In this document: positions 1 to 12,900 of the stretch, in pieces
Layout: the number at the start of each line of letters is the position of its first letter
How positions within the stretch are numbered: the first letter of the stretch is position 1
From: Lycocorax pyrrhopterus obiensis
Lineage: Eukaryota > Chordata > Aves > Passeriformes > Paradisaeidae
Length of the DNA stretch: 64,000 bases
Direction of reading: 5' to 3'
NCBI GenBank assembly: GCA_014706295.1
Contig: JACSVZ010000002.1
Span: forward strand, 52,424,432-52,488,431
Notes under the pieces: generated by a model
Told to the model about the DNA's origin: nothing
Seen by the model: only the letters and a program-made list of their open reading frames with translations
The model's database searches: none
Program-made: the position numbers and the translations under genes

Positions 1-3000
1 CTGCATTCTTCTGAGTGCTTGAGACAGTATGCCACACTCAATGTTACGAAGAGTTGACTTATAAAGACTATCATGAAAAAATCGAGCTTGACACAGTTCT
101 ACTAATTGAGTACTCTGCTCCTAAATACCTCTGACTGCCTACTACTGAATGAAGAAACTGAAAAAAAATCAGCCAGGTGTCAAAGCAAGATAGCGTCCCT
201 TGCTAATGGAAGTTACTCATGCAGACCATGAGAATTGCGATGAGAAAACAGCAAATAGTTCTGAAGCAGAGCAATGCTGTGCAAAAAAGGTTTCATGGAC
301 ATTTTGGTGAGATTATAAGGTAAATGGGGCATTGAACAAGTAGGGATGGAATCTTCACATCTGGCCATCCCCTAGTCTTCAAGGCTTATTTACTTGGGAC
401 GAGCCAAGGCTACTCCTCTGAGAGTGGTGGTGTCAGACATGTACGATCTGATAGGCTCGGTCCTTCCTCTTTGGTAATGTGGTGGGTGCCAGTATGGCTT
501 TCAGCCTGTGAGCAGGGCTGTGTCAGTGTCCAGGACTTCTTGGTCTTGGGATCCCAGTCCCGGGACTGAGGCCTGTCCTTGCTGTCACACAGGAGCAGGT
601 GAGGGGTGATATGCAAAGGGCTTACCAGAGCCGGGCTGCAAGAGAAAAGCTGTGTCTGCCGGAGCTGGCAGGTGTAGGCTCTAGTGTGCTACCTGAGTGC
701 TCTTTGCCACTGCCTGGCAAGAGATGTCAAGTATCCTGATGCTGAGACGATATTGATCCACTGAAAACTGAGTGACAGGCTGCCACACTTCATTTATCCA
801 CTGATCCTACGATCTTTCTTTACCTAGAGCAGTTGTAACCACAGAGGCCCTGCTGTTTTCTTAAAACCTCTCAAGCAATGATATGTTTAGGTGATATTTT
901 CTGGGTTTAGAAATCCGCAGGGTAAATGGCCACCAGCAGATGGACCACGGGTATTCAGTGGGGTGATTCATGAGAACGTGAGGCACCAGGTGCAGAAGTG
1001 AAATGCCATCATGGGACTTTCACAGCATGTCGGCAGCAGGAGGAGGATTAAGCCACACGCTTTGCCACGCGTGAAGGCCTTGAGGATATCTAAGGTCAGA
1101 ACTGTGGCAAAATGAAAGAAAGAAATGGTAAGATGAGAAAGGAATGGCAAACTGCAGCTGGTTATTGACTGATGCCAGCTAAATAAAAGGCTTTTACTCA
1201 TTCCGTGGGAGCATGTGGGAGGCATGTCTTGAGTAATGGGAGTGTTTCATGTTTGGTGTGACCTGCATCTATGATAAGGCTAATGGAAGCAAAATCCTTG
1301 GCTCTAGGCCTTTGTCACTCAAAACAGTTCAGACTATAAATGGATCTGTGCTCCATTACCTGAAGGAAAAACCATAAGCTGTTTATATGGTTACCTAAAG
1401 AGAGATTTTAATTCCATAGATCTGAACAAGCAACAGTTGCTTTATTCAAAATATTTCAGATGGATAGCCTGGATTTCTTGTCTGTGAACACAGCACACAC
1501 TGTTTTTGCTGAGGGCAGCAGCAAGCAGTCTCAATTACCTCTGTAGCACTGTGGTGGGCTTGAGATTCTGAATGGCAGTAGCTTTGACCCTCATCAGCTG
1601 CTTCACAATCCTGGGCTTGTGAGTCCCTCTGACAATGGCTTGGTTGAAAAGAAATACTGTTCTTGTTATTCCCTGCTACATCTTCTCCCCACTCCTCCCC
1701 AGCTATTTTAGGTGCAACCTCAGAACATCAACCATGTTTGTGGTAGTTGTTTTTTGCTCCTGTTTTGCATCAAAGAAAGGTACAAATAAGAAGAATCAGG
1801 TAACAGGCTGAATACACTCCAAAGACTGGATCCAGGGAACAAAAGCAAGAAGAATGTAGTGTGGAAGGCAAATAAAATGCCAAAGGAATTGTCGCTCTAC
1901 AAAGCAACTGTGGAAATCTTAATGTGCAAATTAAAATAATCAGTGACTGCATACCAAGTTATTCGACTAAAAGCGACTTTAGAGAGGTAGGGGTGTGAAT
2001 TTTTGTGATTATTCAGACCTGGTTGGATGCATCTCAATTGGGCTTAGAGATCAACCATTTGTCTAAAAATGTAGATGCTCAAATTCCCTTTTTTATTTTA
2101 CTTTTCAAAACAGGTTTAAAATAACAGCTAGAGTAAGTCTTAATGGGTTAATAGATGAGCTTGAACCAAACCTTGGAGTCAAACATCTGTGAGCTTTGGG
2201 GAAATCCAGGTTCATGCTTTGCAGCTGAAACTCATCTTGGTTTTAAATACATTTTTGTGACAGATGCCAAAACTTCCCATGAGCAATTTCTCCCCGATTC
2301 CACACCCAAGTAAAACCAGAATATAACTGCAGCTTCAGTATGGAGCTTTTCTTTACCTGATTTTCTTACATAGTAATTTATGGCCTTTTATTAAAAGATT
2401 GTAATCCAAACTCTCCCTGAATATAACGTAGATAATTCCCTGCTTATGCATCTCCCCTGCTTGAACTGCAAAAGGTAATTAGTATCTCTTCTGAATTGCT
2501 TTTCTTTCCTTTTCCTTCCCCCTACTTCATCTTGCTGTACTGAATTTTCAGTTGGTATGAGTTACAGCTGGGTATCAGATATAAATATTTAGTAATTTGG
2601 TTTTTGGCCTGGTAACTTTGTTTTATAGCATGTTGTATAATGGAACCTCATGGAACACGCTGATATGGGTTCATGTGAGTGGCCAGGTGTGTGTGCTGGT
2701 TAATCACCTTAAATATCCGTTCAGTATCTCTTGATGCTATTAACATGTTTGTCCTTTGTTTTTATATGCAGCAGGGAGGAAGACTAAGATAAAACATATC
2801 AATTAATAGAGGAAGGCTGAAACTAGTACATAACCTTAGAGTGTCCCTCACTCTAAGGGAGTACCAAAAGCAGTAAAAGAAGTAAAATGGCAAAACCAAA
2901 GAACCTCTCCCAGATGATTGGATCTGCAGGTTAAATTCAAATTCCATAAATGGATTCTCCTGTGTATTTATCCATATTTACATATATGTGGCATGTATAC

Positions 3001-3695
3001 CAGTCTTTATAAGCCCATAAAAGACTCCAGGAAAACCTTACAGAAAGTTTGTGCGTCGGTATGTAGGTAGTTACAGCACTAAACTGCTCATTCAATAGCT
3101 CAGTCAATGAGACTGATTCAGTGCTTTTACTAAACTGGTTCCAGTTTTGCACTGCGGGGTGGAATCCAGGAATTTCAACTATCAGGATGGTACCAGTACC
3201 TGGAACACCAGAAGCAAAATGAATTCTACTACACATCTCATGGTCTGCTGAAGCAGCTCTGCATTAGCATGCTTTGTGTTGGCTTGGCTGTAGAGCCTAG
3301 TGGATGTCTGCAAACCTTAGCTGATGGCAGTCTCAGACTCATTTGTAGGAAACTTGTAGCTACAGAGAAGGCCCCATACCAGCTGCAACCACAGATCTCT
3401 TTTTTGTTGTTTTGGGTTATTTTCTGGGTGACCACACTTTGACCTTTGTAAGTTAATATGACCTCCATCATCCTTGTACCTGAATGCCTTGTAGATTGCA
3501 ACATTCTTATCCTCACAGCCACCTTATGGTGTGAAAAGATACTTATATTCCCGTCTCCCCAAAGATACACTCACTAGGATCACAGAGAAAGTCTTATTGC
3601 TGCCATTCATTGTCACTATTGGCTTCTCTGTTATTTATTTGAGACTTTATTTGATCTGAAATATTTTTGGTTGTTCTCTTTAATCATCTAAAGTA
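1..3695. other. Noncoding stretch, no gene seen
   Basis: I see no gene here. The short open frames have no recognisable domain and are often open on both strands. A pyrimidine-rich tract from about 2500 ends in a CAG at 2549-2551 and resembles a splice acceptor, but no open exon follows it. The rest is ordinary CpG-poor vertebrate sequence without obvious repeats. Confidence 0.7.
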
Positions 3696-3729
3696 TTGTT
3701 TACTCTCTTCCTCCTTTCCCCATTTGCAG

Positions 3730-3849
3730 GGTTTATTACCCTCTTTGAACTTGGCTCTTTGGAGAATGCACTGAGTAACATTCTAAGAGATTGCCCATTA
3801 AAGGACTTCAGCAGCAACTGTGCCGGTGTACTGGGTGGCATGAATGAAG
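3730..3849 (+). CDS. Candidate internal coding exon, unknown protein
   Basis: This is a possible internal exon, not a complete gene. A long pyrimidine tract (about 3705-3727) leads to a CAG acceptor at 3727-3729. The segment then runs 120 nt to a GAAG/GTATTA donor at 3849/3850. The 120 nt are open in one frame with phase 1 at both ends, so the exon could be included or skipped without a frameshift. It would add about 39 residues, starting FITLFELGSLENAL and ending near GGMNE, with two cysteines and no motif I recognise. The donor lacks G at +5 and is weak; the frame stays open to a stop at 3915-3917, so a later donor is possible. The exon looks somewhat GC-richer than its flanks. No partner exon is identifiable nearby, so a host gene spanning the window is inference. 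It could also be a noncoding exon or chance. Confidence 0.3.
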
Positions 3850-3917
3850 GTATTATTCTAAACTCGGGTACAACAAGCAGGATTGTTAACTTCAGGACCT
3901 CAGGGTGGGGTAGCTAA

Positions 3918-5498
3918 GAGCACATTTGTGTTAATTTAATTAAAGTGTGATTATCTTTCTTCTTTTTCTTCTGCTCTTCCCTTCCCCCCATATAAACAGC
4001 CTCAATTAAGCTAACACAAAACTTTTGGTGGGCATTGTTTTGGCTTAAATGGGTTGTCTGTTGATTTAGCTCTGTCAGTTTGGTAAAACAGTTGCTATCA
4101 GCAGATTACCTTACCCACCATTTATGGAGACAATCAGAGATTAATTATTTCATTATATTTTCAAGTATTTGCAAGAAATATAAATATTTCGTAATCTTTT
4201 TTTCATTCCACATTTCTTTTCATCTTTATGACTTGTTTCTAATAGCAAATATATTTTATTGTCCTCATTGCAAAGGAAATCACCCACTCTTTATTTTGGC
4301 TCATCTTCTGTAGGATCAGTCATGCTGGCAGGCTGACATACGATGGCAGTGAAAGTGCATGACATTTTTTCCAAGCAATTTCTTTGCTCTTCTGGATCTA
4401 ATTCCAAGCTTCTTAACGCCACAAAGAAAATATTATTAATATGTTGTGATTCTTGGCACTTATCGAACAGGCTATTGGTGCTCAACAAGTGACTTTCCTT
4501 TCCTACACGGCATGTGGAGTTTCAGGGCCAGGTTCCCATTCCACTGCGTACATGTCAGATCAATGTAAATATGGTGAAGCCAAATAATGACATAGTTGTC
4601 CGAAGTTTCTCAGGGTTTGGTGCTGCGTGACTGCAATGAGAAACCAGCTCACAGTGTTTGCATCATCTGACAACTGTTTCCAGTAGCACCGACATAAGAG
4701 AACAGGCCAAGAAGAGGCAGTGCTGAGCTCAGTGGCAGATCCTTGGCACTGCTGTGTTTGTGAAGGCTTTGCTTCCTTATCCTGTTCCTGCTACATCTTT
4801 AATTTGTTTAGCATACAGCAAGTCTCATTATTCTTAATAGGAGTTGTTGAGAAGTGAGTATGTTTGAAAGTCTGCCTGTACATGCTTAATGAACACGCTC
4901 AAGGGAAATCAAACATTTGGGATTCCTATTGAAATTCCGCATTGAACCTCGAAGACTTTTTTCAAGCAGAAAGAACAGTTACTTCATGCAGAAAACATGT
5001 TTTCTATGTGTCTTGCTCTTTCTCCCCGAATCCCTTTCTCAATAGCTATGTGAGTGTATTTTCACTGTGTTTTTAACATATTTTACCTGTATTTTACTGC
5101 CAGTAGAAAAATAAAACTATGTGGCAAAACCTACATGTGGTGTAGCACTAGTGCAACTCACTTGAGCTGCTGCCATTTGGGAATCCAAGATAGGTGCTGG
5201 AAGTACCCTTTTAAACCACAGGAAAGTACCTACCTTCTACTACATGTTCCAGCAACTGACATAGTTTTACTCAGGGCTTTTTTTGCCATCTAGTATAGAT
5301 GGTAGTTTTTTTCCTGGTCAGGACAAAAGGCCTCTCAGGTTATAGATCCTCTATGCTGTACCACTTTCCATAGAGTCCATATTTTAACTCATGGGAATTC
5401 ATCATGATCCGTGTCCTGGTTTTCCTCGTTCTGCATTTAATACTGGGAGAAGAGGAAAGGAGGGCATCTTTCTCACTGTGTGCTAGGCTTGGTGAGTT
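3918..5498. other. Noncoding stretch, no gene seen
   Basis: I see no gene here. A second strong pyrimidine tract (about 3955-3990) ends in an ACAG acceptor-like site at 3996-3999, but the sequence after it does not offer a convincing open exon. The remainder is AT-leaning unique-looking sequence. Confidence 0.65.
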
Positions 5499-5503
5499 TC
5501 CAG
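5499..5503. repeat. Target-site duplication, left copy (TCCAG)
   Basis: The five bases TCCAG immediately precede the LTR starting TGTGG. They recur exactly at 5870-5874 right after the LTR end ACA, as expected for an integrase-made target-site duplication. Confidence 0.75.
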
Positions 5504-5869
5504 TGTGGACACTGAAAAGCCTTAGCAGAGAGATTTTCCGGCTTTCTGCAGCATTTTGTGAGAGTTCTGTGTTTCCCATGCAAGTAAGACAAAACAATGT
5601 TACAGTTTTGTAAACTTCTTGCAGGTGCGGATTGTTTTGGTAGAATTGTTATGGTTCTAACTAGAAAAACACTCAGAACTCTGTGTGTCTTAGAACTTGA
5701 CCAATCCCCTTAAGGGGTGGATGGCAAAAACCAATTACCTTATGCCACTTAATACACTTTGCGAACTAACATATAAAAGTCTTCTGAGAATTCATTAAAT
5801 CCCTTCCATTGATCCCTGAGCCTGGACTTCGTGTCGTTTCTCTACTTGTCCGGGGGGAAAACAGCGACA
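5504..5869 (+). mobile_element. Solo LTR of an endogenous retrovirus, copy 1
   Basis: This is a 366-bp solo long terminal repeat left by an endogenous retrovirus. It starts with TG, ends with CA and has TCCAG on both sides, so its ends are well defined. A second copy at 28387-28750 matches it over the whole length at roughly 85% by eye, which independently sets the boundaries. Inside are a CCAAT box (5701-5705), the palindrome CCCCTTAAGGGG (5706-5717), a TATA box TATAAAAG (5772-5779) and an ATTAAA polyadenylation signal (5794-5799). The last 70 bases would be R and U5. No gag, pol or env and no partner LTR lie beside it, so it probably arose by recombination between the two LTRs of a provirus. 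The family is not identified; the short gap between TATA and poly(A) signal recalls avian alpharetrovirus-like LTRs, but a 5-bp duplication is not typical of that class. Confidence 0.85.
5701..5799 (+). promoter_or_regulatory. LTR promoter and poly(A) signal, copy 1
   Basis: The core signals lie in the order CCAAT (5701-5705), the perfect 12-bp palindrome CCCCTTAAGGGG (5706-5717), TATAAAAG (5772-5779) and ATTAAA (5794-5799). A TATA box at 5772 predicts a cap site near 5800, so the poly(A) signal lies just upstream of R and R must be short. Whether the promoter is still active cannot be judged from sequence. Confidence 0.65.
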
Positions 5870-5874
5870 TCCAG
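5870..5874. repeat. Target-site duplication, right copy (TCCAG)
   Basis: Exact match to 5499-5503, directly after the LTR terminal ACA. Confidence 0.75.
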
Positions 5875-8800
5875 TATGATGCCTAGGTGAGCAGTAGTCT
5901 CCTTTCTCTGTTGGTCTACTGTGTCCTCATAGTTGGAGGTAATGCCAACCATTTTTCTCTAGTAAAATGTTTGATACCTATAGCAAGATCATCAGTGGCC
6001 AGTGATTCTGTAAAGATATCAAAATGGTCAATTCTAAAGATATCAAAATGGTGATATTGGATGCTATGGTAGAACAGCAAAAATGAGGAACCCTTGCCTC
6101 CCCGAACAGATTGGAGCCTTGCCTGGCTGGTCTCCGCACTGCAATCGCTGCAATTGCCTTGTTCTGACGTGGCCAAAATGACTAGGAACATTCAGCTGGG
6201 AAAACATCTGTCTCCTGGCTTCATGCGTGAATTGCTGTCTCTGCAGACCGGCCAGAAGCACCTTTCTTCAGGGTTTACCTGTCCTAATGGTGATCTCAGT
6301 GGAAAGCATGAGTCACTTCCAGTATTTGTGAGTCATCCAGCCAAGTCTTAGATAATAGCAACAGTGTTGTGGAAAAACTACGGCATGTAATAGAAAATTC
6401 TTGAATTAATTCCATTAATTTTAAATCCATCTGTAGATTACTGTAACAGGGTGAAATTTTCCTTGTGCTCGAGAAATGACTTTAATATTTTATAGAAGTG
6501 TTATTATCTACCAAATTCCGTAGACCTCTGATCTCACTAAAGCTCTGTCTGGGGTTGTTTGTTGCCTTCTGGGGACATCTTTCATAATGAAGAATCACAC
6601 AAGGATATTTAATTTAGACTCCTTCCAACTCAACTTTGAGATATGCTCCTCCTTCCTCTTGACTGCTGTACATGATCTTGGGCTGAAGTGATCATGAGTC
6701 TTTGGTTTTGATTTAAGCAGAGCTGGGATTTTAGCTTCAGACTCCTGTGTCTATCTCTGATGAAAACCTTGAACCGCTTGACATATAACCCCTGAATTTA
6801 GTGTACCATTTTAGCTGTTCAAAGGGCTTTTTCATTTGCAAAGCCCAGCGCATGGGCTTCCTGTTCGTTTTTTAATTCAAGCTGGCCTAGAAAAATTATA
6901 AAAGCAGACTGAAATAACAAAGCTACTTCCCTTGTTTTACTTGTAGATCAGAGAAACGACTAAGTAAATGTCAGCCAGATTTAATTCAAAAAGAAAAACA
7001 GCTTTCTATCTTAAGTGTTAAACCTCATTTTGAATTATAATAAACCCCTGAAACTGCTGATAGGTAGGTTCTCTAGCTGTAAAAAAAAAGGGGGGGGCGT
7101 GGAGAATAGGGTCAGTAACTATTATTATAATTCAATGAACTATTATTTTAATTGATGAATTACACAATAGGGAGCAGCTCTGGATAGTTAATAGCGAGTG
7201 ATGAAATTAGATCTCTGATTCTAAAAACTCGGTTGTATCCCTTGTCCTCTCCTGGGAGCATGGGATAGATATGCTGGATACTCTGCATCCTGGTTGCCCA
7301 GCAGAGCCCTTCGTTTGAGACACGCAAAGTGTGCAGCACGTTGTGTGTCTGTCTTAGCAGATGAGTGACAATGACGCACCGGAGTGATGGTGACAGAAGT
7401 ACAGTGGAAAAAAAACCCAAAACCTTTCTGGATGCTGCTTTTTAAGCAGCTCACATAACAGGCATTTAAAAGATACAAGAGTGCAACCATGCTTTTCTTC
7501 TTCGCTGTTTCTGCCTGAGAAGGTAATCTTTCTCAGGGACAAATCAGGGAAACATTTAATTACATTTATGAGAAAGGCAGCAGAGACAAGCAATGAACTT
7601 TTTCCTCTGTGCGTTTGTGTGTGTATGAACACTTTGTGGGGAGGAAAAAGCTCTTCTCAGCTTCCTCAGTTATTCATTACTTGTCTGAAGCTTGCCTAAT
7701 TGTACTCCGAGAGGTTATCAATTCTAACAAAGCTGTCATTAGGGGATACTGATTTTTTTTTTCCAATAAACTTTCCCAGTGGCTCAAAATTGTTAATATT
7801 TATTAAAGGCAAAAAGTAAAGGCAGAAGAAGAAAATCAATCTGCGAGCTAACAGTGGGGGGAAAAAAATCTCTGTAAGTGCTAGTTCTTGGTATTGTTGT
7901 TAACTATGCACCAGAAGTGCTCTAACGGTGTCTCTGCCTCATTCAGAACAGTGTTTGTGATAAATGTGGTGCCCAGAGAAGGTCAAAAGATAAAGGTAAA
8001 AATTAAAGACCGTTTTCTTCCAGCTAATTGCATAGTCTAGGAAACTAGACTATCTGAGAATATTTTAGTAAATGCATTTTTTAACTGTCATGTCTAGCTT
8101 TGCTGCTAAACAGAGAAAGAGATAAGAGCTATATTTTGAATACATTTTAATGGAAATCCTATGGGCTAGACTGCAGCCATCACTCAGATTAAATTGCAGT
8201 TGAGTGTGTGTGCCTAAATAGTTTTGGTCATTCATGCCAATGCTGAATTCAGTATAATGGGATGATTTTGACGTAGTGAGGACTTCAGGATTGGCATATT
8301 TTCAGAGCTTTATTTTCTGCATTGACTGCCACATTCCTATCAGTATCATTGGGTGTTGAGCAATTAAAACCAATGCTTCTTGATTTGAAGTTCTGTTCCT
8401 GATTGTCATGGTAGATTTACAGTTTACTACATGCTATACCAAAAGGTTATATCCAGGGCATGATGTCCATCTGTAATCATCCAGAAACACAGACACTGGG
8501 ATTTCTTCACAGCTGCAATAATATTACTGTAAGATGTAATGTGTGAGAGCAGTCATGTCAGCTCCATAGATCATAGAGAGTCCCTGAAACAGGATGCCAG
8601 ATCAGATTTCTAATTCTGTCCCCTTAGGTTTGAGTGTGTTCAAACTTTCAGAAATCTTCCCTGGAGAAGTCTGGGGGAGAGGGAGAGTGAAAAGTAAGCA
8701 TTAAGATTCTTTGTCCTCTTCACTTTAATCCTATCACCTTCATTAATAAGTCTCCCAGGAGAGTTGGTACTGCGTCCCTAATCTCTTTGTTCTTTATGCC

Positions 8801-9890
8801 TTAGTTTCGCACTGTCTTCTGAAAGCTCTGCGCATTTATTTACCTGTCTAGTTTTGGCAATTCCCTACGGTCCCATGTGTGATTATGGTAAAAACAAGTT
8901 CAGGAGAAACTCACTCAATACGCCCTTGTTTTTTCTGATTGATAGTTGATTTGCCCCAAACAGAAAAAAAATACAGTCTTACTTTAAATAACTTTTGCTC
9001 CCTGTTGGTTTTTAGGCAAATAGTAGACTTATATTATGGGAAAAAGTCACAGGGAAGAAAAATTGCAATTTTCCATTGCATATGTAATTATTTTGCACAG
9101 TTTGTGAGAAGTGGCATGGGATAAGAGAAGCCGAGTACCAAGACCAGTAAAAATCTCTGAATTTGTTTAAACTTCTAGTGCTGGAAGGTCAAACTGTAAA
9201 GCAAACACATGCTGCCCTGTCAGGTCACTCCACAGGATTCCATGCTGCTAATTTTACTTTAAAATACTTCTGACTGATATGGCTTCTGTTAATTCTGCTT
9301 CCTAAAGGTCAGATAGACACCCATCTCCTAAGTGTGGTATAACAGAATTTCCTGAATTCTGGACCACACAAAATATTTCTGGACAGTGAGAAAACACGTC
9401 TTTTTACATTTCAAAAGAAGGGCTGAATTCTAGACCGGGCAAACAGACAAATCTTTTCCGGAAGTAGTAGACCTTACATGTATGATAGTTAGAATGAAAT
9501 GTTATTTTACTTTTATCTCCCTTCCTAAATCAATGCCATTTTGAACAGATTCTGCCACTTTGGCTGTCTGGATTTGATAGTTTTGAGGTTTCTTGCTTAG
9601 CGGCTCTACCACAACAGCCATCCTTCCTCATCTCCCCGACTTTTCCCCTGGTGCAATTTGCTTCCCCCAAGCTGGCCAGCAAGGCCACGTGGGAGCTTTG
9701 CCAGCTCCTGGCACAAGTGGCCTTTGCAGTCAGCCCTTTGCCTAGCAGGAATGAACCCATCATAAGGATCCCACTACCATGATGTTTCAAGTATAATTTG
9801 CAGCATAAATTCAGACTTGGATGTGGCCTCGACTTCTTTCTCACGATTATGGCATCTGATTATTTTTACACAGGAGTTGAAAAGTACCAA
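5875..9890. other. Noncoding stretch with a small tandem duplication
   Basis: No gene is supported. A GC-richer patch at about 6090-6300 is open on both strands without any recognisable domain. An A9G7 run sits at 7081-7096. The rest is AT-leaning and plain. Confidence 0.65.
6011..6056. repeat. 24-bp tandem duplication
   Basis: Two adjacent copies beginning TAAAGATATCAAAATGGT start at 6011 and 6035. The second copy diverges after about 18 bases. This is a local tandem duplication in noncoding sequence. Confidence 0.8.
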
Positions 9891-9907
9891 TTTTTTTTTT
9901 TTTTTTT
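9891..9907. repeat. Poly(T) run, 17 bases
   Basis: An uninterrupted run of 17 T. No AATAAA lies at the expected place on the opposite strand, so I do not read it as a retrogene tail. Confidence 0.85.
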
Positions 9908-12900
9908 GTGTAAAGCTTGATGTATTTAGCAGCTTGGAGAACGAAAATAGTGCCAGCTCCATCTGCACCTCTTAGCCATGTAGAAGATGTGTAACACTCC
10001 AATACAAACGTAGGCATTTGTATCTGGAAAAGTTGTTCTTAATCTCTCCTGAGGAAGTAGCAGTGCACAAGAGTTAAAGGAAAGATCCTTTTAGCTTAAG
10101 CAATTCTAATCAAAACCATTCAAAGCACCCCAAAGAAACATTACTCAATTCATTTAAATTTTACCTGAGCATTGGCAAACTTCCACAGGCCTGTCCTGAG
10201 CCCCACTATGAATGGGTTTTGAATCTGGGAAGCATGTACGTGTTGAAGTGGTGTTTGGATCTGCAACAACAGCACATGTTCAGCTGTGTAAGAGCAGAGC
10301 CGGAAGGATGAGCAACTTAATACTTGGTTGTCCTTGCACAAAGACATGTGGGAAGATACTTTTGTTTGAATTTACTAGTGAAAAATAGGAAATATTGCTG
10401 AGATTCTGGGAAGCTTCTGCCTGGAATTTGAAAGGATGATGCTCTCTGGTAGACAAAAAGCAGAAATACCAGCAAGCTCTAGAGGAGTTAAGTCATCTTG
10501 TCTGGGATGAACTCAGATTTACAGTGCGGATTCATCTCTTCTCGATGAACCCAGGGGAGCCAAGTTGAGCGCATTCCTTAGCTAACACAGTGTAGTATCT
10601 CACCTCACAGACCAGTAGGCAGAAAGGTTCAGTCTAGCACTTTTTCCTCATCTGCCTGAGGTTAACGTGTTTGTCACTCCAGAGCTTAACACTGGGAGTC
10701 TGTTCATGCATAGGACCCCACTCAGACAGCACAAATTTTCTGGGATGGATTACAACGGTTTCTCCTCCCTTCCACAATAAACCACTACTTAGGTTCACTA
10801 TCCCTTCCCATTGCTCCCACCAGTAGCCAAGTTACATGAACTATTGTGTGACTAAGTTTTAAAGCTCCTTTCTGCAAGCAGGAAGGCATTTGTGATTATC
10901 TTTGACTTGGGGATATTGCTTCAGTTACTTTTTAGGAGGTCTTGAGAAATCAGGCTGGAATTTCCAAATATTTGTTGGATGAGAAGTGTGATGGCTGGTA
11001 AGGTTACTGAGGACAAAGATTGCTGCACTAGGGAGCATCTGAGGACCTAAAGGTTAAATCCCCACTGGCTGTAGAAGGCCAACAATGAAATCCCCACAGC
11101 TATATAGTAGGCCATCTTTCATAAGACTATTGTGCAAACAAACCACTTTCCCAGCAGGGTATCTTAGACTGCATTCCTCACTAGCAGTTGTTTCTGAGTG
11201 GGTTCTGTCTCCCTTTCCCCTGTGCAGGACAGGCTGAGGTGCTTTGTGCCCTTACCTGAAAGTGATTGATCCTTTTATTACCACAGACTCTGAGCTATGC
11301 ATTGTGCTTCTGAGGGTGATGGGAAACACCAGTGCTTTTGACCCAGAGACTAAAATCTTCACACTGGACTATTTGCCATGACAATTTTATGGTCCAGCTA
11401 TGGGCAATTTGCTGATATGGATTAAATCATCAGTTTTATTAGAAGTAGCCCTTTTCAATGGTTTAACATTTTATCCATGAAACGATTGTTTTGATTTTCC
11501 TTTAACTCTGGCCAAGAATTAATGTATGTGTGAAGTTCCAGCAAATGTATTCTGTTTTTTCTCCAAGCTGCAAAGTGTGAAAGGTTTGCCACAGGGAACA
11601 AGCAGCATGTGGTGTCTGGTCAAGGCACTGGACTGAACGCCTCAGACAACAGATGATTCCAAAGCAACATTTAATCTTCACAATCCCCGAACTTCTGGGA
11701 AACTTAAATTTAAAATCCCTTTGTTGCAACCAACTCCCATGCCTCTCCAGAGTGGGGTCATCCCTGCTCTTACATATCTAACGGTCTTGTGATTTGACAC
11801 AGTTTGGGATATAAACCAGCACAAAATACAGTTCATTACTTGGTACCTCCTACAATTTGATGTGCCTATGGTATCTTTTATTTTCATTGTTTCTGTAAAT
11901 ACTAAAGATAAAATTTGGTTAATGTAAGATTGTATGCTGCTGATATCTGATGCTGAAGCCTTTAAAAAAGAATTGGATAGGTTGCTGGGAGTGACTAATT
12001 GAGGTCTCACTCCCAAAGAAAATATTAATCCTCTTTCTAAGGCTGCAGACACATCATAGCCAGCTACAGTGTGATTACCTCCTTCCCACATTTAGAGCAA
12101 TCTTCAGAATGCCACGGAAGGACTGCCCCTGAGGAGCTCAGTTTGGCTGCCTTGCAGCATGCTGGAGCAGACAGGGCACCTGGAGCCTGTCATCTGCTCA
12201 CCGGCTGCTGGAGACCCCCACTGCCATCTGCCTCCAGCCAGGCAAACACCAAGGGGGAACAGAGCCCGTAGGATCAGGCAGCCCCAAAACGCTGCACTGT
12301 GCATCACTGAAAAGCATTTCCTCTTAAAATCTGTTGATAAAAACCTTTGTGGGGGACACAGTGCATGAATGAGCAAGCAAGAACACTTATCAGAGGTGTT
12401 TCATACAGATGAACTACTTGGAAGGAAAACAGTCATGAGTAATGTCTTGATTTGAAAGGATGCAGAGTCTTCCCACATACAAGACTTAAATGAACCTCCA
12501 CGGTGTCACGAGTAACTATGTTCCTGTTATACATTATAGATTTTGCTTTGGTCCCTGAATTTGGCACAACGGCACTCTCTTGATAACCAAAGCCTGAATT
12601 GATCGTCCTCTGACATCACAATGGCACTGGTATCCTAATACTGAGTTAATGGCATTTTAGGAATAGCTCAGCAGGTCAGATTGGCTTGTGGCTGTTGTCC
12701 AACTGAAGCTTGGAGTTTTAGATACTGCTGCTCATTTGTGTAGCATCTGTCTGTCTGATTTAACTTCACTAGCATTAACACAGGCCCCAGGAACTACAAG
12801 CTCCTTTCCATTTGAGGTTGAATTTTCTGTTTGGCAAGGCTATGTAGATACTGTTAGATTGAATGTAGATAGCATGGTTTTATCAGTACTCACTCACTCA

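Noticed and set aside
6064..6351. Overlapping open frames on both strands near 6.1-6.3 kb
   Set aside because: Open in both directions with unrelated, domain-free peptides. Probably chance in a GC-richer patch.
9891..9907. Poly(T) run as the tail of a minus-strand retrogene
   Set aside because: No AATAAA at the expected distance, no target duplication seen and no recognisable gene body next to it.
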